A stretch of 64,000 bases of DNA from Gammaproteobacteria bacterium (lineage in GTDB: Bacteria > Pseudomonadota > Gammaproteobacteria > GRL18), in NCBI GenBank assembly GCA_016744995.1, contig JADGDG010000005.1:124001-188000 (forward strand), written 5' to 3'. A program made the translations under genes and the position numbers. Every line of letters starts with the position of its first letter. Position 1 is the stretch's first letter. The notes below the pieces were generated by a model, which saw only the letters and a program-made list of their open reading frames with translations, made no database searches and was not told the DNA's origin. Positions 19,537 to 29,000 of this stretch are shown one piece after another.

Positions 19537-19773
19537 ATGAAAAAACTAAAAAATGAAAAGCAGTTAGTCAAAAAAGCAATTCTGGAGGGTGTCAAATATG
19601 GAGAAGGAAGGGGAGTGGTTGAATTTGAACCCACCGATTCTGCACATGAAAAAATTGAGTATATCTATCGATTACTTGTGCATGATAAAGTGATACAGCC
19701 TATACCTGAAGATCAAGTTTCTCAAAAATCAATGATGCATAAACTGGCTATTTGGGCATCAAAGATGAAGTAG
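19537..19773 (+). CDS. Small conserved-looking protein of unknown function
   Basis: The 78-residue protein is basic at the start (MKKLKNEKQLVKKA) and ends with a helical MHKLAIWASKMK. AAGGTG lies just upstream of the ATG, supporting translation. It has no signal peptide, membrane segment or cysteine motif. I do not recognise a family. It is isolated between two genes with which it shares no obvious function. Confidence 0.55.
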   Translation: MKKLKNEKQLVKKAILEGVKYGEGRGVVEFEPTDSAHEKIEYIYRLLVHDKVIQPIPEDQVSQKSMMHKLAIWASKMK

Positions 19774-20121
19774 TTAATATTGGAGACAAGTTAATTGTTG
19801 CTCCAGTAGCCTTAAAATAATCTGCTTACAACTTGTCCATAGCCTTCATTAACGCCAAATTGTGCGATGAGTGAGTAGGCAGTACCGAATTGTGCTGTAG
19901 CAAAGAGTGCTACAACAAAGTGCCTACAGCAAAAGAGTGCAATGGTACCTGTTCACTGATGCTATGACTGCATTCCTGAAAAGGTTTCATCTTTTCTCCT
20001 GACAGAAGACATTTTTGCTAAAATCTCTGGATATGGCAGAAAGTTATCCAAAAATACGACAAAAAGTAAATATCGCGTTAAAATGCGGGCATCAATTACC
20101 AAAATCACAAGATTAATCATT
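19774..20121. other. Gene-free stretch with a short open minus-strand frame and an inverted repeat
   Basis: The stretch holds a perfect 7-bp inverted repeat TGTAGCA-AAGAG-TGCTACA at 19896-19914. A minus-strand frame is open from about 19952 to a stop at 19812, and its translation (VALFATAQFGTAY, then NEGYGQVVSRLF) looks protein-like. There is no start codon or full-length gene, so it may be a decayed gene end. No RNA gene or strong promoter is seen. Confidence 0.35.
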
Positions 20122-21027
20122 ATGAGTTTTAACCTGGTTCATTTTATTAATGAACATGAACAAGCATTTCATGAGGTCTTTGACCTGGTTCCTATCCCTT
20201 TATTCGCTAAAGATCTGCAGGGTAGATATATAACCTGTAATTATGCCTATGAAGCGATTTCCGGGAAATCACGGCAGGAAATGATAGGTAAAACGGTTTT
20301 TGACTTGTGGCCAGAAGCTCAGGCTGAGTTGTTTTTTTTAAAGGATAAAGACTTATTTGATGTTGGAGGACAGCAAATATATGAGGCCGATATCAGTGCT
20401 TCATTTGGTAAAAAGTGTGTTGTGCAATTCCATAAAGTTACTTTTTCAAATAAAAGCGGAGAAACAATTGGCCTGCTAGGTGCTATTTTTGATATTACTG
20501 AAAGAAAAGTAATGGAAGAAAAATTAAAACATCTGGGTAATCATGACCCTTTGACGGAACTTCCAAATAGAAGACAGCTGATTAATGATTTTGGCTATGA
20601 GTCTAAAAGAGCCACTCGTGCTGAGCGGAAAATGGCGCTTTATTATATGGACATTAATCACTTTAAAAAGGTTAATGATGAATTGGGGCATGATGTTGGC
20701 GATGCCTTATTGCAGTTTATTTCTGAAAAAGTAAAAAATTTACTGAGAGACAGTGAAACTATCTATCGAGTTGGTGGTGACGAATTCTGCATTCTTGTTC
20801 CGGAATTTAAGAATAAAGAACAATTAAAAGTTTTAGCGGACAGAGTGATTCAGTGTATTTCCAATATAAATCATTTTGGCGGGATGGAAATTAATATTGG
20901 CTCTAGTATTGGTATTGCAATTTTTCCTGAAAATGGCAAAACATTAGTTGACTTAACATCAGTTGCAGATAAAGCCATGTATCTTGCTAAGAAGTCACAG
21001 GATGAGCACTTTTATTTTGTGCTATAG
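20122..21027 (+). CDS. PAS-GGDEF diguanylate cyclase
   Basis: The 301-residue protein has an N-terminal PAS domain (about 15-130, with LFAKDLQGRYITCNYAYE) and a C-terminal GGDEF domain. The active-site motif VGGDEFCILVPE is intact, and the metal and nucleotide region is seen in MDINHFKKVNDELGHDVGD, so it should make cyclic di-GMP. No RxxD inhibitory site is evident upstream of GGDEF. I use ATG 20122, since the PAS region begins soon after and the longer frame from 20083 adds only basic, unsupported sequence. It is cytosolic, with no membrane segment. Confidence 0.85.
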   Translation: MSFNLVHFINEHEQAFHEVFDLVPIPLFAKDLQGRYITCNYAYEAISGKSRQEMIGKTVFDLWPEAQAELFFLKDKDLFDVGGQQIYEADISASFGKKCVVQFHKVTFSNKSGETIGLLGAIFDITERKVMEEKLKHLGNHDPLTELPNRRQLINDFGYESKRATRAERKMALYYMDINHFKKVNDELGHDVGDALLQFISEKVKNLLRDSETIYRVGGDEFCILVPEFKNKEQLKVLADRVIQCISNINHFGGMEINIGSSIGIAIFPENGKTLVDLTSVADKAMYLAKKSQDEHFYFVL

Positions 21028-21045
21028 AATTGAACCTGAAGAAGC

Positions 21046-21861
21046 TTAATCATAACCTAATTTTAATCGCTCATTCTTTTTGATTAATTCAGTGGTTCTG
21101 TTGGTGCTTCTGATAAACTCTCTTGAGCGCCTTTGGGCGGTGTATTCTTCGCTGCGCTTTCTTTTTTCGTCATTTCTCCTTTCTCTTTCCTGTTTTCTTT
21201 TTAAACTAGCTTCAGCTTGTCTGGCTTGCCTTGCTTCTCTCACTTCAGAATAATATTCATTTTGCCGTCTGTTGTCTCGTTGTCTCTGTTCCAATAGAAG
21301 CATTTTTTTATTTTCTATTTCCAGACGTTGTGCTTCAGCAGCTTCTATTTGTTCGGGAGTCAGGTTATCCATAAAATTCCCTGAATCAGCAATTTGGGTT
21401 CTCAATTCCAGTTCACGAATGTATTGCTGATTTTGCATCTCATAGGCTCGCTGCATCTGTAAGTTAGCCATTCGGAGAGCTGTTGTATCCCGGCTTCTGG
21501 GGAGAAAAAGTAACAACACCAGAATCAGTGCAATTAAAACAATAAAGCTTTTAGAAAATGAAAAGCTAAAAGATGACTCTTTTGCAACGGGAATGGTTTC
21601 AGGTGCTGCAATCTTTCTGGTTTGTGCTGTTTGCAGTGGTTTTGGTGGCGGTGAAATTTTACGATCATAGGCCTGGCGAAGCTCTGGATTGGACAATACC
21701 TGATAGGCGTCCTGAAGCTTTTTTTGGCGTGTTGCATAGAGGGGAGAATTAAGCAATTGAGACTTTGCAGTTTTCAATAATTTCTCATAACTCGCCCTTA
21801 TTGTTTCATGAGAGGCGGTTTTTTCAACTCTTAAAGTGTCGTAATAGGTTTCTTGATTCAT
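21046..21861 (-). CDS. Membrane protein with degenerate DnaJ-like domain and coiled coil
   Basis: The first 70 residues follow the J-domain pattern (YYDTLRVEKTASHETIRASYEKLL, then KLQDAYQVLSNPELRQAYDRKI). However, the HPD tripeptide needed to stimulate Hsp70 is replaced by sequence around KSQLLNSPL. A single membrane helix follows at about 108-124 (FIVLIALILVLLLFLP). The remaining 145 residues form a strongly charged Arg/Glu/Gln-rich coiled coil. It may be a structural or adaptor protein and not a co-chaperone. It converges with the PAS-GGDEF gene, with an 18-base gap. Confidence 0.7.
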   Translation of the reverse strand: MNQETYYDTLRVEKTASHETIRASYEKLLKTAKSQLLNSPLYATRQKKLQDAYQVLSNPELRQAYDRKISPPPKPLQTAQTRKIAAPETIPVAKESSFSFSFSKSFIVLIALILVLLLFLPRSRDTTALRMANLQMQRAYEMQNQQYIRELELRTQIADSGNFMDNLTPEQIEAAEAQRLEIENKKMLLLEQRQRDNRRQNEYYSEVREARQARQAEASLKRKQERERRNDEKRKRSEEYTAQRRSREFIRSTNRTTELIKKNERLKLGYD

Positions 21862-22021
21862 ATGAACTAATTAAAGCGTATTGTTTATATTAGTATTAGT
21901 ATAGCGTGAATTACGGGATAAATCTGTAAGCTTATTATTAAATTAAAATACATTTGAGCTGAATTTTTTGCTATATTCTGAAATGTCATTTCTTTTCTTT
22001 TACCTGATCCTGGAAATAATA

Positions 22022-22504
22022 ATGAAAAAATGGTTTCTCTATAGTCTGTTTCTAGTGTTATGCATTTACATGATGAGTTCAATAGCTCAGACAACAGAAG
22101 ATAAAAGTCAGGGCTCACTCGCACATTTTAAGCCGACGTTGAGTGCTGATTTAAAAGAATTAATTAAAACAGCGGATATTGCTGATGGCAAAGAGTATTT
22201 TATGCGTAAATGCTCATCCTGCCACGATGAATACCAAAGTGAGACCCATGGTAAAGGGCCGAACCTGTGGAATGTTTTTGGACGTAAAGCCGGAACATCA
22301 GAAGGTTTTGAGTATTCTGATGCTATGCGGCAGTCGGGTCATAACTGGAGTTTTGCCACACTGAACTATTATTTAACACGTACAGAGCGTGCAGTACCGG
22401 GTCGCATTATGAACTTCAGAGGCATACGACAAGATAAATATCGGGCCAAACTGCTACTTTTTTTAAGCACCATGAATGATACACCACCGGCATTGCCAGA
22501 ATAA
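22022..22504 (+). CDS. Periplasmic class I cytochrome c
   Basis: The 160-residue product has an N-terminal signal segment (MKKWFLYSLFLVLCIYMMSS) and a single haem site CSSCH near residue 63. Downstream features of mitochondrial/c2-type cytochromes follow: HGKGPNLWNVFGRKAG and a probable axial Met in GRIMNFRGI. It likely shuttles electrons between respiratory complexes. I start at ATG 22022, because the upstream frame extension from 21968 would place extra hydrophobic residues before a normal signal peptide. Confidence 0.85.
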   Translation: MKKWFLYSLFLVLCIYMMSSIAQTTEDKSQGSLAHFKPTLSADLKELIKTADIADGKEYFMRKCSSCHDEYQSETHGKGPNLWNVFGRKAGTSEGFEYSDAMRQSGHNWSFATLNYYLTRTERAVPGRIMNFRGIRQDKYRAKLLLFLSTMNDTPPALPE

Positions 22505-22523
22505 TATTGAATAATTAAAGCCT

Positions 22524-23792
22524 TCAACATAGTATTTCCGGCAACTCATTCCACTGGCTGGTGTAAGATGGTGAACGATATGCCTGGCGCATAGCCCACT
22601 TCTTATGCACGCCTTCCGCAGCTATATAAAGAGAGTTTTTACCATGGATGCTATTAATTTTATCCATTACCGTCATTAACTGATCAGTTTTAGCGGATTG
22701 TCCGGGATGGAACATATCCAGCTGCTGCTGTTTCCTGGTGCTGAGATCCAATAATCCAACTCCGGCTTTGATATAGGCAATGCCCGGTTTAAACAAATGT
22801 TGTATCGCAGCACGGGCAGTCCTTGAAATTAAACGTGTATCACCACTGGGGTAGGGGAGCTGGATAACCAGATGGCGATTATGACAGCTGCTCTCGTAAC
22901 TTGCGCTATAGAGCAGAACCTGTAATGAACAGCAGAATGATTGCTGGGCTCGAAGTTTTTCACAGGCACGAGCAGCGTAAAGGCTGATGGCATTCAGTAT
23001 GGTTGGTAAGTAAGTGCTTTTATTGGCAAAGGAGCGGGAGCAGTAAATCTGTTTTTTGACTGCCGGTATTTCTTCTAATGACAGGCAGGCATGACCATTG
23101 AGTTCTTCAACAATGCGTTCTACACAAACATTAAAATAACGTCGTATGTATTTGGGATCGGCATTGGCTAACTCCAGGGCAGTATGAATATTCAATTCTT
23201 CCAGACGTGCTGAAAAACGGGAAGAGATCCCCCAGATCTTGTTAACCGGTGTGCGTTTTTTCATCCAGTCCCATTTTTTTGCATTGTCCAGGACACAGAC
23301 ACCATGACATTTTGCTATGCTCTTAGCGGCTCTATTAGCCAGTTTTGCCAGTGTTTTTGTAGGGGCGATGCCAACACCAACAGGCATTGCAGTGTGTTTA
23401 AGAATGGTATTTTTAATTTGACTGCCATAATGATTCATTGAGTCGCTGGATGTGGAATGACTTATATCTTCCAGATAAAGGAACATTTCATCAATGCTGT
23501 AAATTTCAACCTGAGAAGAAAATGAGCCTAATATCTCCATTACCCGGGCTGACAAATCACCATAGAGTGGATAGTTACTGGAAAATATTGCCACCTGTTG
23601 CTGCTGCATCCAGGATTTAATCTCAAACACAGTTTGCAGATCACCAATCCCCATAGCCTTAGCCTGAGCAGAACGTGCAACAATAAAACAATCATTGTTG
23701 GAGAGAACTACAACGGGTTTATTGCGTAAATCCGGACGAAAAACCTGTTCACAGGAAGCATAGAAGCTATTGCAGTCAACCAGGCAAAACAT
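22524..23792 (-). CDS. umuC: DNA polymerase V catalytic subunit UmuC
   Basis: UmuC is the Y-family translesion polymerase of the SOS response. It begins MFCLVDCNSFYASCEQVFRP, which contains the metal-binding Asp and steric-gate region. The second catalytic motif is IYSIDEMFLYLED near residue 100. Helix-hairpin and little-finger regions follow to the end, giving 422 residues, the usual length. I choose ATG 23792, since the protein then starts at the family's usual N-terminus; it overlaps umuD by 17 bases and is likely translated by coupling. Confidence 0.93.
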   Translation of the reverse strand: MFCLVDCNSFYASCEQVFRPDLRNKPVVVLSNNDCFIVARSAQAKAMGIGDLQTVFEIKSWMQQQQVAIFSSNYPLYGDLSARVMEILGSFSSQVEIYSIDEMFLYLEDISHSTSSDSMNHYGSQIKNTILKHTAMPVGVGIAPTKTLAKLANRAAKSIAKCHGVCVLDNAKKWDWMKKRTPVNKIWGISSRFSARLEELNIHTALELANADPKYIRRYFNVCVERIVEELNGHACLSLEEIPAVKKQIYCSRSFANKSTYLPTILNAISLYAARACEKLRAQQSFCCSLQVLLYSASYESSCHNRHLVIQLPYPSGDTRLISRTARAAIQHLFKPGIAYIKAGVGLLDLSTRKQQQLDMFHPGQSAKTDQLMTVMDKINSIHGKNSLYIAAEGVHKKWAMRQAYRSPSYTSQWNELPEILC

Positions 23793-24174
23793 GATGACGT
23801 ATCGAATGGACAACGACACCTTCAGTGATCAGCTCGGAAAACTCATCAATGGGGATCGGGGCATAATTTTTATTGGCTGATAGCAGACAGCGTTTTTTTT
23901 TATCCAGAATCTTACAGGTTAACTGTCCATCCAGGGCGGCAATAATAATTTGCCCATGCTGTGCTTCCAGACTGCGATCAACAATCAATAAATCACCATC
24001 AAAAATGCCGCAGCCTTCCATTGAGTCACCTCTGGCTCGGGCAAGATAACTGGCTGCAGGATGCCTGATGAGATAATCATTGAGATCTAAGGAACGATCC
24101 AGATAATCATCTGCGGGCGATGGAAAACCGGCAGGAACTGAATGGATAAAAAGAGGTAAAATATATGATTTCAT
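23776..24174 (-). CDS. umuD: SOS mutagenesis protein UmuD
   Basis: UmuD is the self-cleaving partner of UmuC. The 132-residue protein has a probable cleavage site in PAGFPSPADDY (between Ala and Gly near residue 15), catalytic Ser in GDSMEGCGI and catalytic Lys in GQLTCKIL. The signature DGDLLIVDRS is typical of the LexA/UmuD peptidase family. I looked for a CTGT-N8-ACAG LexA box upstream and did not find a clear one. Confidence 0.92.
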   Translation of the reverse strand: MKSYILPLFIHSVPAGFPSPADDYLDRSLDLNDYLIRHPAASYLARARGDSMEGCGIFDGDLLIVDRSLEAQHGQIIIAALDGQLTCKILDKKKRCLLSANKNYAPIPIDEFSELITEGVVVHSIRHHVLPG

Positions 24175-24296
24175 AATCTGACAATAAGTGTACGATAATC
24201 AAATTATATATTATTATGTAAAAAAGTCTATGTGAATCTGGAATTATTAATTTATGGTGAATTTACTTCCTGCCGGGATGCCCATGCTTCAGAGTC

Positions 24297-24809
24297 TTAC
24301 TGTTTTTTAAGTGCCAAAATCTGTTCCAGAAGTTGTTCATCATCCCATTCTCTGCCGCCAACAGCTTGATAAACTAATCGGCCATCGGGGGAAACAATAA
24401 ACGTTGTGGGCAAGCCTTTCAGCGGCCATGCTTCTGAAATCGCTCCGCTTTGATCTAATAAAATCGTGAAGTTAGCTGGATAATCACCCAGGAAAGTAAA
24501 AACAGTATCCTCGTCTTCGCCCACATTAATTGCCAGCATGGCAACACCCTGATCTTTCAATTTATTCCATGCCCGTTCCATTGACGGCATTTCTTCACGA
24601 CAAGGCGGACACCAGGTTGCCCAGAAATTAACAATGACAGGCTGCCCCCGGTAATCGGATAGTTGGTATTTAACACCATCCATATCCTGTAGGGTAAAAT
24701 CAGGTGCCATTTCAGGATCAGAAAATGCACTTAAAGACTGATCGGCATAAATAGAACTGCTGCAAGCCAAAGTGATCAGCAGCAGGGTATTGAGTATTAA
24801 CTTAGACAT
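24297..24809 (-). CDS. TlpA/ResA-like periplasmic thioredoxin
   Basis: The 170-residue protein has a signal peptide (MSKLILNTLLLITLACSSSIYA) and a thioredoxin-fold domain with active site WATWCPPCREEMPSM. The cis-Pro region GLPTTFIVSPDGRLV is present. Such proteins reduce disulfides of apocytochromes or copper-binding proteins in the periplasm. It lies 8 bases after the upstream unknown exported protein and downstream of copA on the same strand, so a link to copper handling is possible. Confidence 0.88.
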   Translation of the reverse strand: MSKLILNTLLLITLACSSSIYADQSLSAFSDPEMAPDFTLQDMDGVKYQLSDYRGQPVIVNFWATWCPPCREEMPSMERAWNKLKDQGVAMLAINVGEDEDTVFTFLGDYPANFTILLDQSGAISEAWPLKGLPTTFIVSPDGRLVYQAVGGREWDDEQLLEQILALKKQ

Positions 24810-24817
24810 ATCATTCC

Positions 24818-25468
24818 TTATCTATCTTCAGGGCACTGGATATTTTTGAGCCATTGTTGGTGAGACTGTTGGTGAGATTGTTGAGTGGTCTGCCAGACTA
24901 TCTGTAAGTCAAATTGTGTTCCGGGTGCTAAGCCAAAACTGATCATTCCCCAGTTGTAATCACCACCGGGAGCAAATGTCTGTTCACTGGGAAAGGTTGA
25001 CCATTTGAAAGCAATACGGGCTGATTGTTTAACCTGTTTGGTTTTATCTTTTATTGTTGACCACTCTTTTGCCCAGTCTTCTTTGAGTTTTATACTTTGT
25101 TTGGGAGTCTCTTTATCAAGGGGATCTTGAGGTGAATTGATTGCCTTTAAGCGCCATGTTTTAAGTGAAATCGAAATGGCTTCACCAGCTCCTTTCTCGC
25201 TGGTATTTTTAACAATGGTCTGAAAGACACAGGCGGTTGCAATGTCATCAGCCTGCTGTTTTGTAAAACCTCTGCCCTGATAAAAACCGCGGGTTTGATC
25301 GGGTAAGCGTTGTACCAACTGTAAACTCAGGCCGGATTGAATTAATGACCAGGTTTTTAATCCAGTTGCTGCATCAGTCCTGGGTTCCGTTATCGAGCCT
25401 GTTTGAGCTGTTGTAATTACTGGCAACAGGAAGAGCAGGATAAAAAATATCTTGTTAATAACAGTCAT
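24818..25468 (-). CDS. Exported protein of unknown function
   Basis: The 216-residue protein has a signal peptide (MTVINKIFFILLFLLPVITTAQ) and a soluble body with FYQGRGFTKQQADDIATACVFQTIVKN and a beta-rich C-terminal half with GGDYNWGMISFGLAPGTQFDL. Two Cys are visible in the mature part. A short repeat SHQQ lies near the end. I do not recognise a family. Its place between copA and a TlpA-like thioredoxin suggests a periplasmic role linked to copper or cytochrome biogenesis, which is only inference. Confidence 0.65.
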   Translation of the reverse strand: MTVINKIFFILLFLLPVITTAQTGSITEPRTDAATGLKTWSLIQSGLSLQLVQRLPDQTRGFYQGRGFTKQQADDIATACVFQTIVKNTSEKGAGEAISISLKTWRLKAINSPQDPLDKETPKQSIKLKEDWAKEWSTIKDKTKQVKQSARIAFKWSTFPSEQTFAPGGDYNWGMISFGLAPGTQFDLQIVWQTTQQSHQQSHQQWLKNIQCPEDR

Positions 25469-25508
25469 AATAATACAGTATTTTCAGTGATTTAAATTTT
25501 ATAAATAA

Positions 25509-28499
25509 TCATTTAATGTGTTTTTCAGGTTTAAAAAATCGAAGTCGATTGGCATTTGTAACCACCGTGACTGAGGACATTGCCATAGCAAAGCTTGCAA
25601 ACATAGGGTTTAATAACCATCCAGTGAGGGGATAAAAAACACCTGCTGCTAATGGTATACCGATTACATTATAGATGAAAGCACCGAGCAGATTTTGTTT
25701 AATATTAGTCAATGTGGCTGTAGAAATTTTAATTGCAGTGCTCACGCTGTCAAGAGAATCTCCCACCAGAGTAATATCAGCATTTTCTATGGCGACATCT
25801 GTGCCGCTGCCAATAGCAAAGCCAGTATCAGCTTTAGCCAGTGCAGGTGCATCATTGACACCATCACCAACCATTCCCACTTTATATCCCTGTTGCTGCA
25901 ATTTAGTAATTATTGCCAGCTTTTGTTCGGGCAATAATTCGCTATGGACTTCATCAATATTCAGAGAACGTGCCACTGCATTGGCAGTATCATGATGATC
26001 ACCAGTACACATAACCACTTGAATACCAAGATCATGCAAGTGTTTAATGGCGCTGCTGCTTTCGTCTCTGATGGGATCTTTCAGGATAAGCAGGCCTAAT
26101 AGTTTATCTTTATTTGCCAGCCAAATTGGTGTACCACCTTTATTTGCTTCTTCTGAAGCCGTTTGCTGCCATTTTGCATCAGGTTTCACCCCTTGCTCTG
26201 CCATTAACTTTATATTGCCGAGAAAATAGAGCTGCTGCTCAATTGTACCTGAAATACCATGACTGACAATTGCTGTAAAGTCATCACATTGTAATGCCTG
26301 TACATCTCTTTGCTGAGCATTTTTTATTATAGCCTCTGCCAGGGGGTGTTCGGAACCCATTTCCAGACTCAGAGCTAACTGTAATATGCGATTTTCATCA
26401 ATGTCACTCATTGCATAATGGGCACTGATAACCGGCTTCCCTGCGGTTAAAGTGCCGGTTTTATCAACCACGATATGGGTTAGATGTGAGGCACTTTGCA
26501 GGGCATCGCTGTTTTTAATTAAAATACCTAATTGTGCGGCACGTCCTGTGCCCATCATAATAGCGATAGGTGTTGCCAGGCCTAAAGCACAGGGGCAGGC
26601 AATAACCAGTACCGCAATACCGGCAGTAAAGGCAAAGGCTAACTGAGGTTCAGGACCAAAAAAGAACCAGACGCAAAAAGTCATAATAGCAATAATAATA
26701 ACAATGGGTACAAAGATAGCAGAAACTTTATCAACTAAATTAGCAATAGGCGGTTTGCTCAATTGAGCCTGCTGTACCATATGGATGATATTAGATAATG
26801 TGGTTTCCTCTCCCAGTCTGATCACTTTAGCAACCAGACTGCCGCTGCCGTTATTGGTGCCGCCAATAATTTCATCACCAGGGTGTTTAGGGACGGTCAA
26901 TGGTTCACCTGTGAGCATGGATTCATCAACATTACTCTTACCGCTAATTACCTGAGCATCAATGGGTATTGTTTCTCCTGATTTAATCCGGATATTATCA
27001 CCCTTACGTAATAATGAGACGGGTAATATAAGCTCTTTTTCTTTAGTCCCATCAGTCACAATAACTGCTGCTGATTTTGGTGCCAGTTGCACCAAAGTGC
27101 CTATTGCTTCACTGGTTATCCGTTTGGCCCGTGTCTCCAGTGCATGGCCAAATTGTAAAAATGCCAGAATAAGGACGGAAGCATCCAGGTATAGATGATT
27201 ACCCCTCCCAGGAATAAATGCCGGATCGAGAATAATAATAACGGAGGAGAGCCAGGCGGCTGAGGTGCCCAGGGCCACTAAGGTATCCATATTAGAGGTA
27301 TGATGTCTGGCTTGTTTGATGGCTGTATTATAGTAATTACGGCCGCTATACCACATGGTAAAAAGACAGAGCAGAGCTATTCCAGCCCAGAAAAATTGCG
27401 TTTTCCCTACTGCAAGCTCGGGGAAAACACCACTCATCTCTCCAGCCATTAATAAGGTGCCCACTGAGCCTGCTAAAATGGCTTTTTTCCATGCAAGAGC
27501 GATTTCTTTACGGGCTTCCTCAGCTTGATTCAGATGTGGATCATTAAATTGTTCTTTATAAGAAGCACTATAACCGGCATCTGCAAGCTGCATAAGTAAT
27601 TTGGCCGGGTGTAAATGTGTTTTCAGGCTGACTTCCGGCCAGGAAAAAACAATTTCTGCAGCCACTTCATTGAGTAAGGAGTGTAACTTTTTATCGGCAG
27701 CCAGGGATTCTTTTTTGGCATCAAAAAGTAGTATTAATCGATCTTCAATAACCGCTTCCTGACTAAAATCTGCACCATAACCCTGGTCAATAATGGCATT
27801 AACGACTGTGTCAGGGGCACCACCAGTGACATAGGCTTTTTTGGCAACTAAATTGACCTGTACCTTGCTGACACCAGCAACTGCTAATATGGCTTTTTCT
27901 ACGGTTGCAACGCATGAGGTACAGGTCATATCGGTGATATTAATCTGATATGACTGTTTATCAGTTGGAGCTGAAGACTCAATCAAAGTGGCTTCATAAC
28001 CCTGATCAATCACTGCTTCTACTGCTGTTTTAGGATCTCCACCTTCAATCCAGGCCTTTTTTTCAACCAGATTAACCTGAGCCTTGCTTACCCCCGTAAC
28101 AGACTTAAGGGCTTTTTCTACTGCAGCCACACAAGAGGAACAAGTCATATCAGCAATTTTGATCTGGTAGTTGTCTGGTTTGTCCTGAGAGGGTGGATTG
28201 ATTGCTTCTGCTATTGCTGTTTTATTATTAACAGGCTCTGAAATGGGGCAATTATCAGGAATTTTGGCTTTTGGTTTGGCGGAATAACCAGCATCTATAA
28301 TGGCTTCAACAACTTCATGTGGTAAACCTCCGCTTACTTCCACCAGGCCAGCGGATAAATCAACCATTGCTGCAGATACATCGGCTACCGCTAAAACTGC
28401 TTTTTCAACAGCTTTAACACAATGCTGACACGTCATATCATCAACAAGGATTTGATAGGCTCCATCTTTATAACTTATTTCTGAACCCTTATTCGACAT
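25509..28499 (-). CDS. copA: Copper-translocating P-type ATPase CopA
   Basis: CopA pumps Cu(I) from the cytoplasm. The 996-residue protein is long for the family because it has three N-terminal HMA domains with metal sites CQHC, CSSC and CTSC (about residues 20, 119 and 192). A fourth HMA-like stretch without CxxC follows (about 250-320). The ATPase core shows the membrane copper motif ACPCALGLATP, phosphorylation motif DKTGTLT, and hinge GDGVNDAPALA. No CueR-type operator was evident in the upstream region. The two downstream exported genes on the same strand may be co-expressed. Confidence 0.96.
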   Translation of the reverse strand: MSNKGSEISYKDGAYQILVDDMTCQHCVKAVEKAVLAVADVSAAMVDLSAGLVEVSGGLPHEVVEAIIDAGYSAKPKAKIPDNCPISEPVNNKTAIAEAINPPSQDKPDNYQIKIADMTCSSCVAAVEKALKSVTGVSKAQVNLVEKKAWIEGGDPKTAVEAVIDQGYEATLIESSAPTDKQSYQINITDMTCTSCVATVEKAILAVAGVSKVQVNLVAKKAYVTGGAPDTVVNAIIDQGYGADFSQEAVIEDRLILLFDAKKESLAADKKLHSLLNEVAAEIVFSWPEVSLKTHLHPAKLLMQLADAGYSASYKEQFNDPHLNQAEEARKEIALAWKKAILAGSVGTLLMAGEMSGVFPELAVGKTQFFWAGIALLCLFTMWYSGRNYYNTAIKQARHHTSNMDTLVALGTSAAWLSSVIIILDPAFIPGRGNHLYLDASVLILAFLQFGHALETRAKRITSEAIGTLVQLAPKSAAVIVTDGTKEKELILPVSLLRKGDNIRIKSGETIPIDAQVISGKSNVDESMLTGEPLTVPKHPGDEIIGGTNNGSGSLVAKVIRLGEETTLSNIIHMVQQAQLSKPPIANLVDKVSAIFVPIVIIIAIMTFCVWFFFGPEPQLAFAFTAGIAVLVIACPCALGLATPIAIMMGTGRAAQLGILIKNSDALQSASHLTHIVVDKTGTLTAGKPVISAHYAMSDIDENRILQLALSLEMGSEHPLAEAIIKNAQQRDVQALQCDDFTAIVSHGISGTIEQQLYFLGNIKLMAEQGVKPDAKWQQTASEEANKGGTPIWLANKDKLLGLLILKDPIRDESSSAIKHLHDLGIQVVMCTGDHHDTANAVARSLNIDEVHSELLPEQKLAIITKLQQQGYKVGMVGDGVNDAPALAKADTGFAIGSGTDVAIENADITLVGDSLDSVSTAIKISTATLTNIKQNLLGAFIYNVIGIPLAAGVFYPLTGWLLNPMFASFAMAMSSVTVVTNANRLRFFKPEKHIK

Positions 28500-29000
28500 G
28501 AATAAATCTTCCTCTGGATTTAAGATGATTCATATTATCATGAAACTTTCCTGACCTGTATATTGATAATTGAAAAAAAATGTTCAAACGTTATTTAATT
28601 GTTCTGATCACTTTGCAAGCAGCAGTACTAACATTTTATTTATGATTGGGGTGCTTTATTAAATGCATCAGTTAGCAATTCATTTGTGTTACTAAGTGTT
28701 TTACTAAGACAGGCATCAAAAGGAGTATCTGGCGTTAGTCCTCGTATTAAGTTTCTCTGTTGTATTCCATTTTCCCAAATTTTTCTGACTAATATCCTGG
28801 CTGGCTTGTAAAAATATATACTACAAAAATTGGCTAAATTTGAGCTAACGTGGGTTGTATTAAGACAGTGGATACTTATAACTGTTGAAAATCTTGATAT
28901 AAGTCAAAATAGTCTGTTTCTTATATTATCCCATTGTACTATCATTACACAAAATGTAAGTATTATCCTACATTACCCTATAAAGGTGCAGTGAAACTCT
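28500..29000. other. 501-base divergent intergenic region (copA / repeat-protein gene)
   Basis: This region separates copA from the signalling cluster. The only element I can support is an FNR/CRP-like box near its right end (28894-28907). The rest is AT-rich, with no gene-length frame, RNA gene or terminator that I can defend. Confidence 0.5.
28894..28907. promoter_or_regulatory. FNR/CRP-family box upstream of the repeat protein
   Basis: The sequence TTGATATAAGTCAA matches the FNR consensus TTGAT-N4-ATCAA at nine of ten defined positions. It lies 94 bases before the start codon of the next gene. It suggests control by an anaerobic or nitric-oxide responsive regulator of the FNR/DNR family. 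Confidence 0.5.

Noticed and set aside
19896-19914. Inverted repeat as a transcription terminator
   Set aside because: The stem is only 7 bp and is not followed by a T run on either strand.
24175-24296. LexA operator ahead of umuDC
   Set aside because: No CTGT-N8-ACAG match was found; a divergent LexA box cannot be excluded but is not supported.
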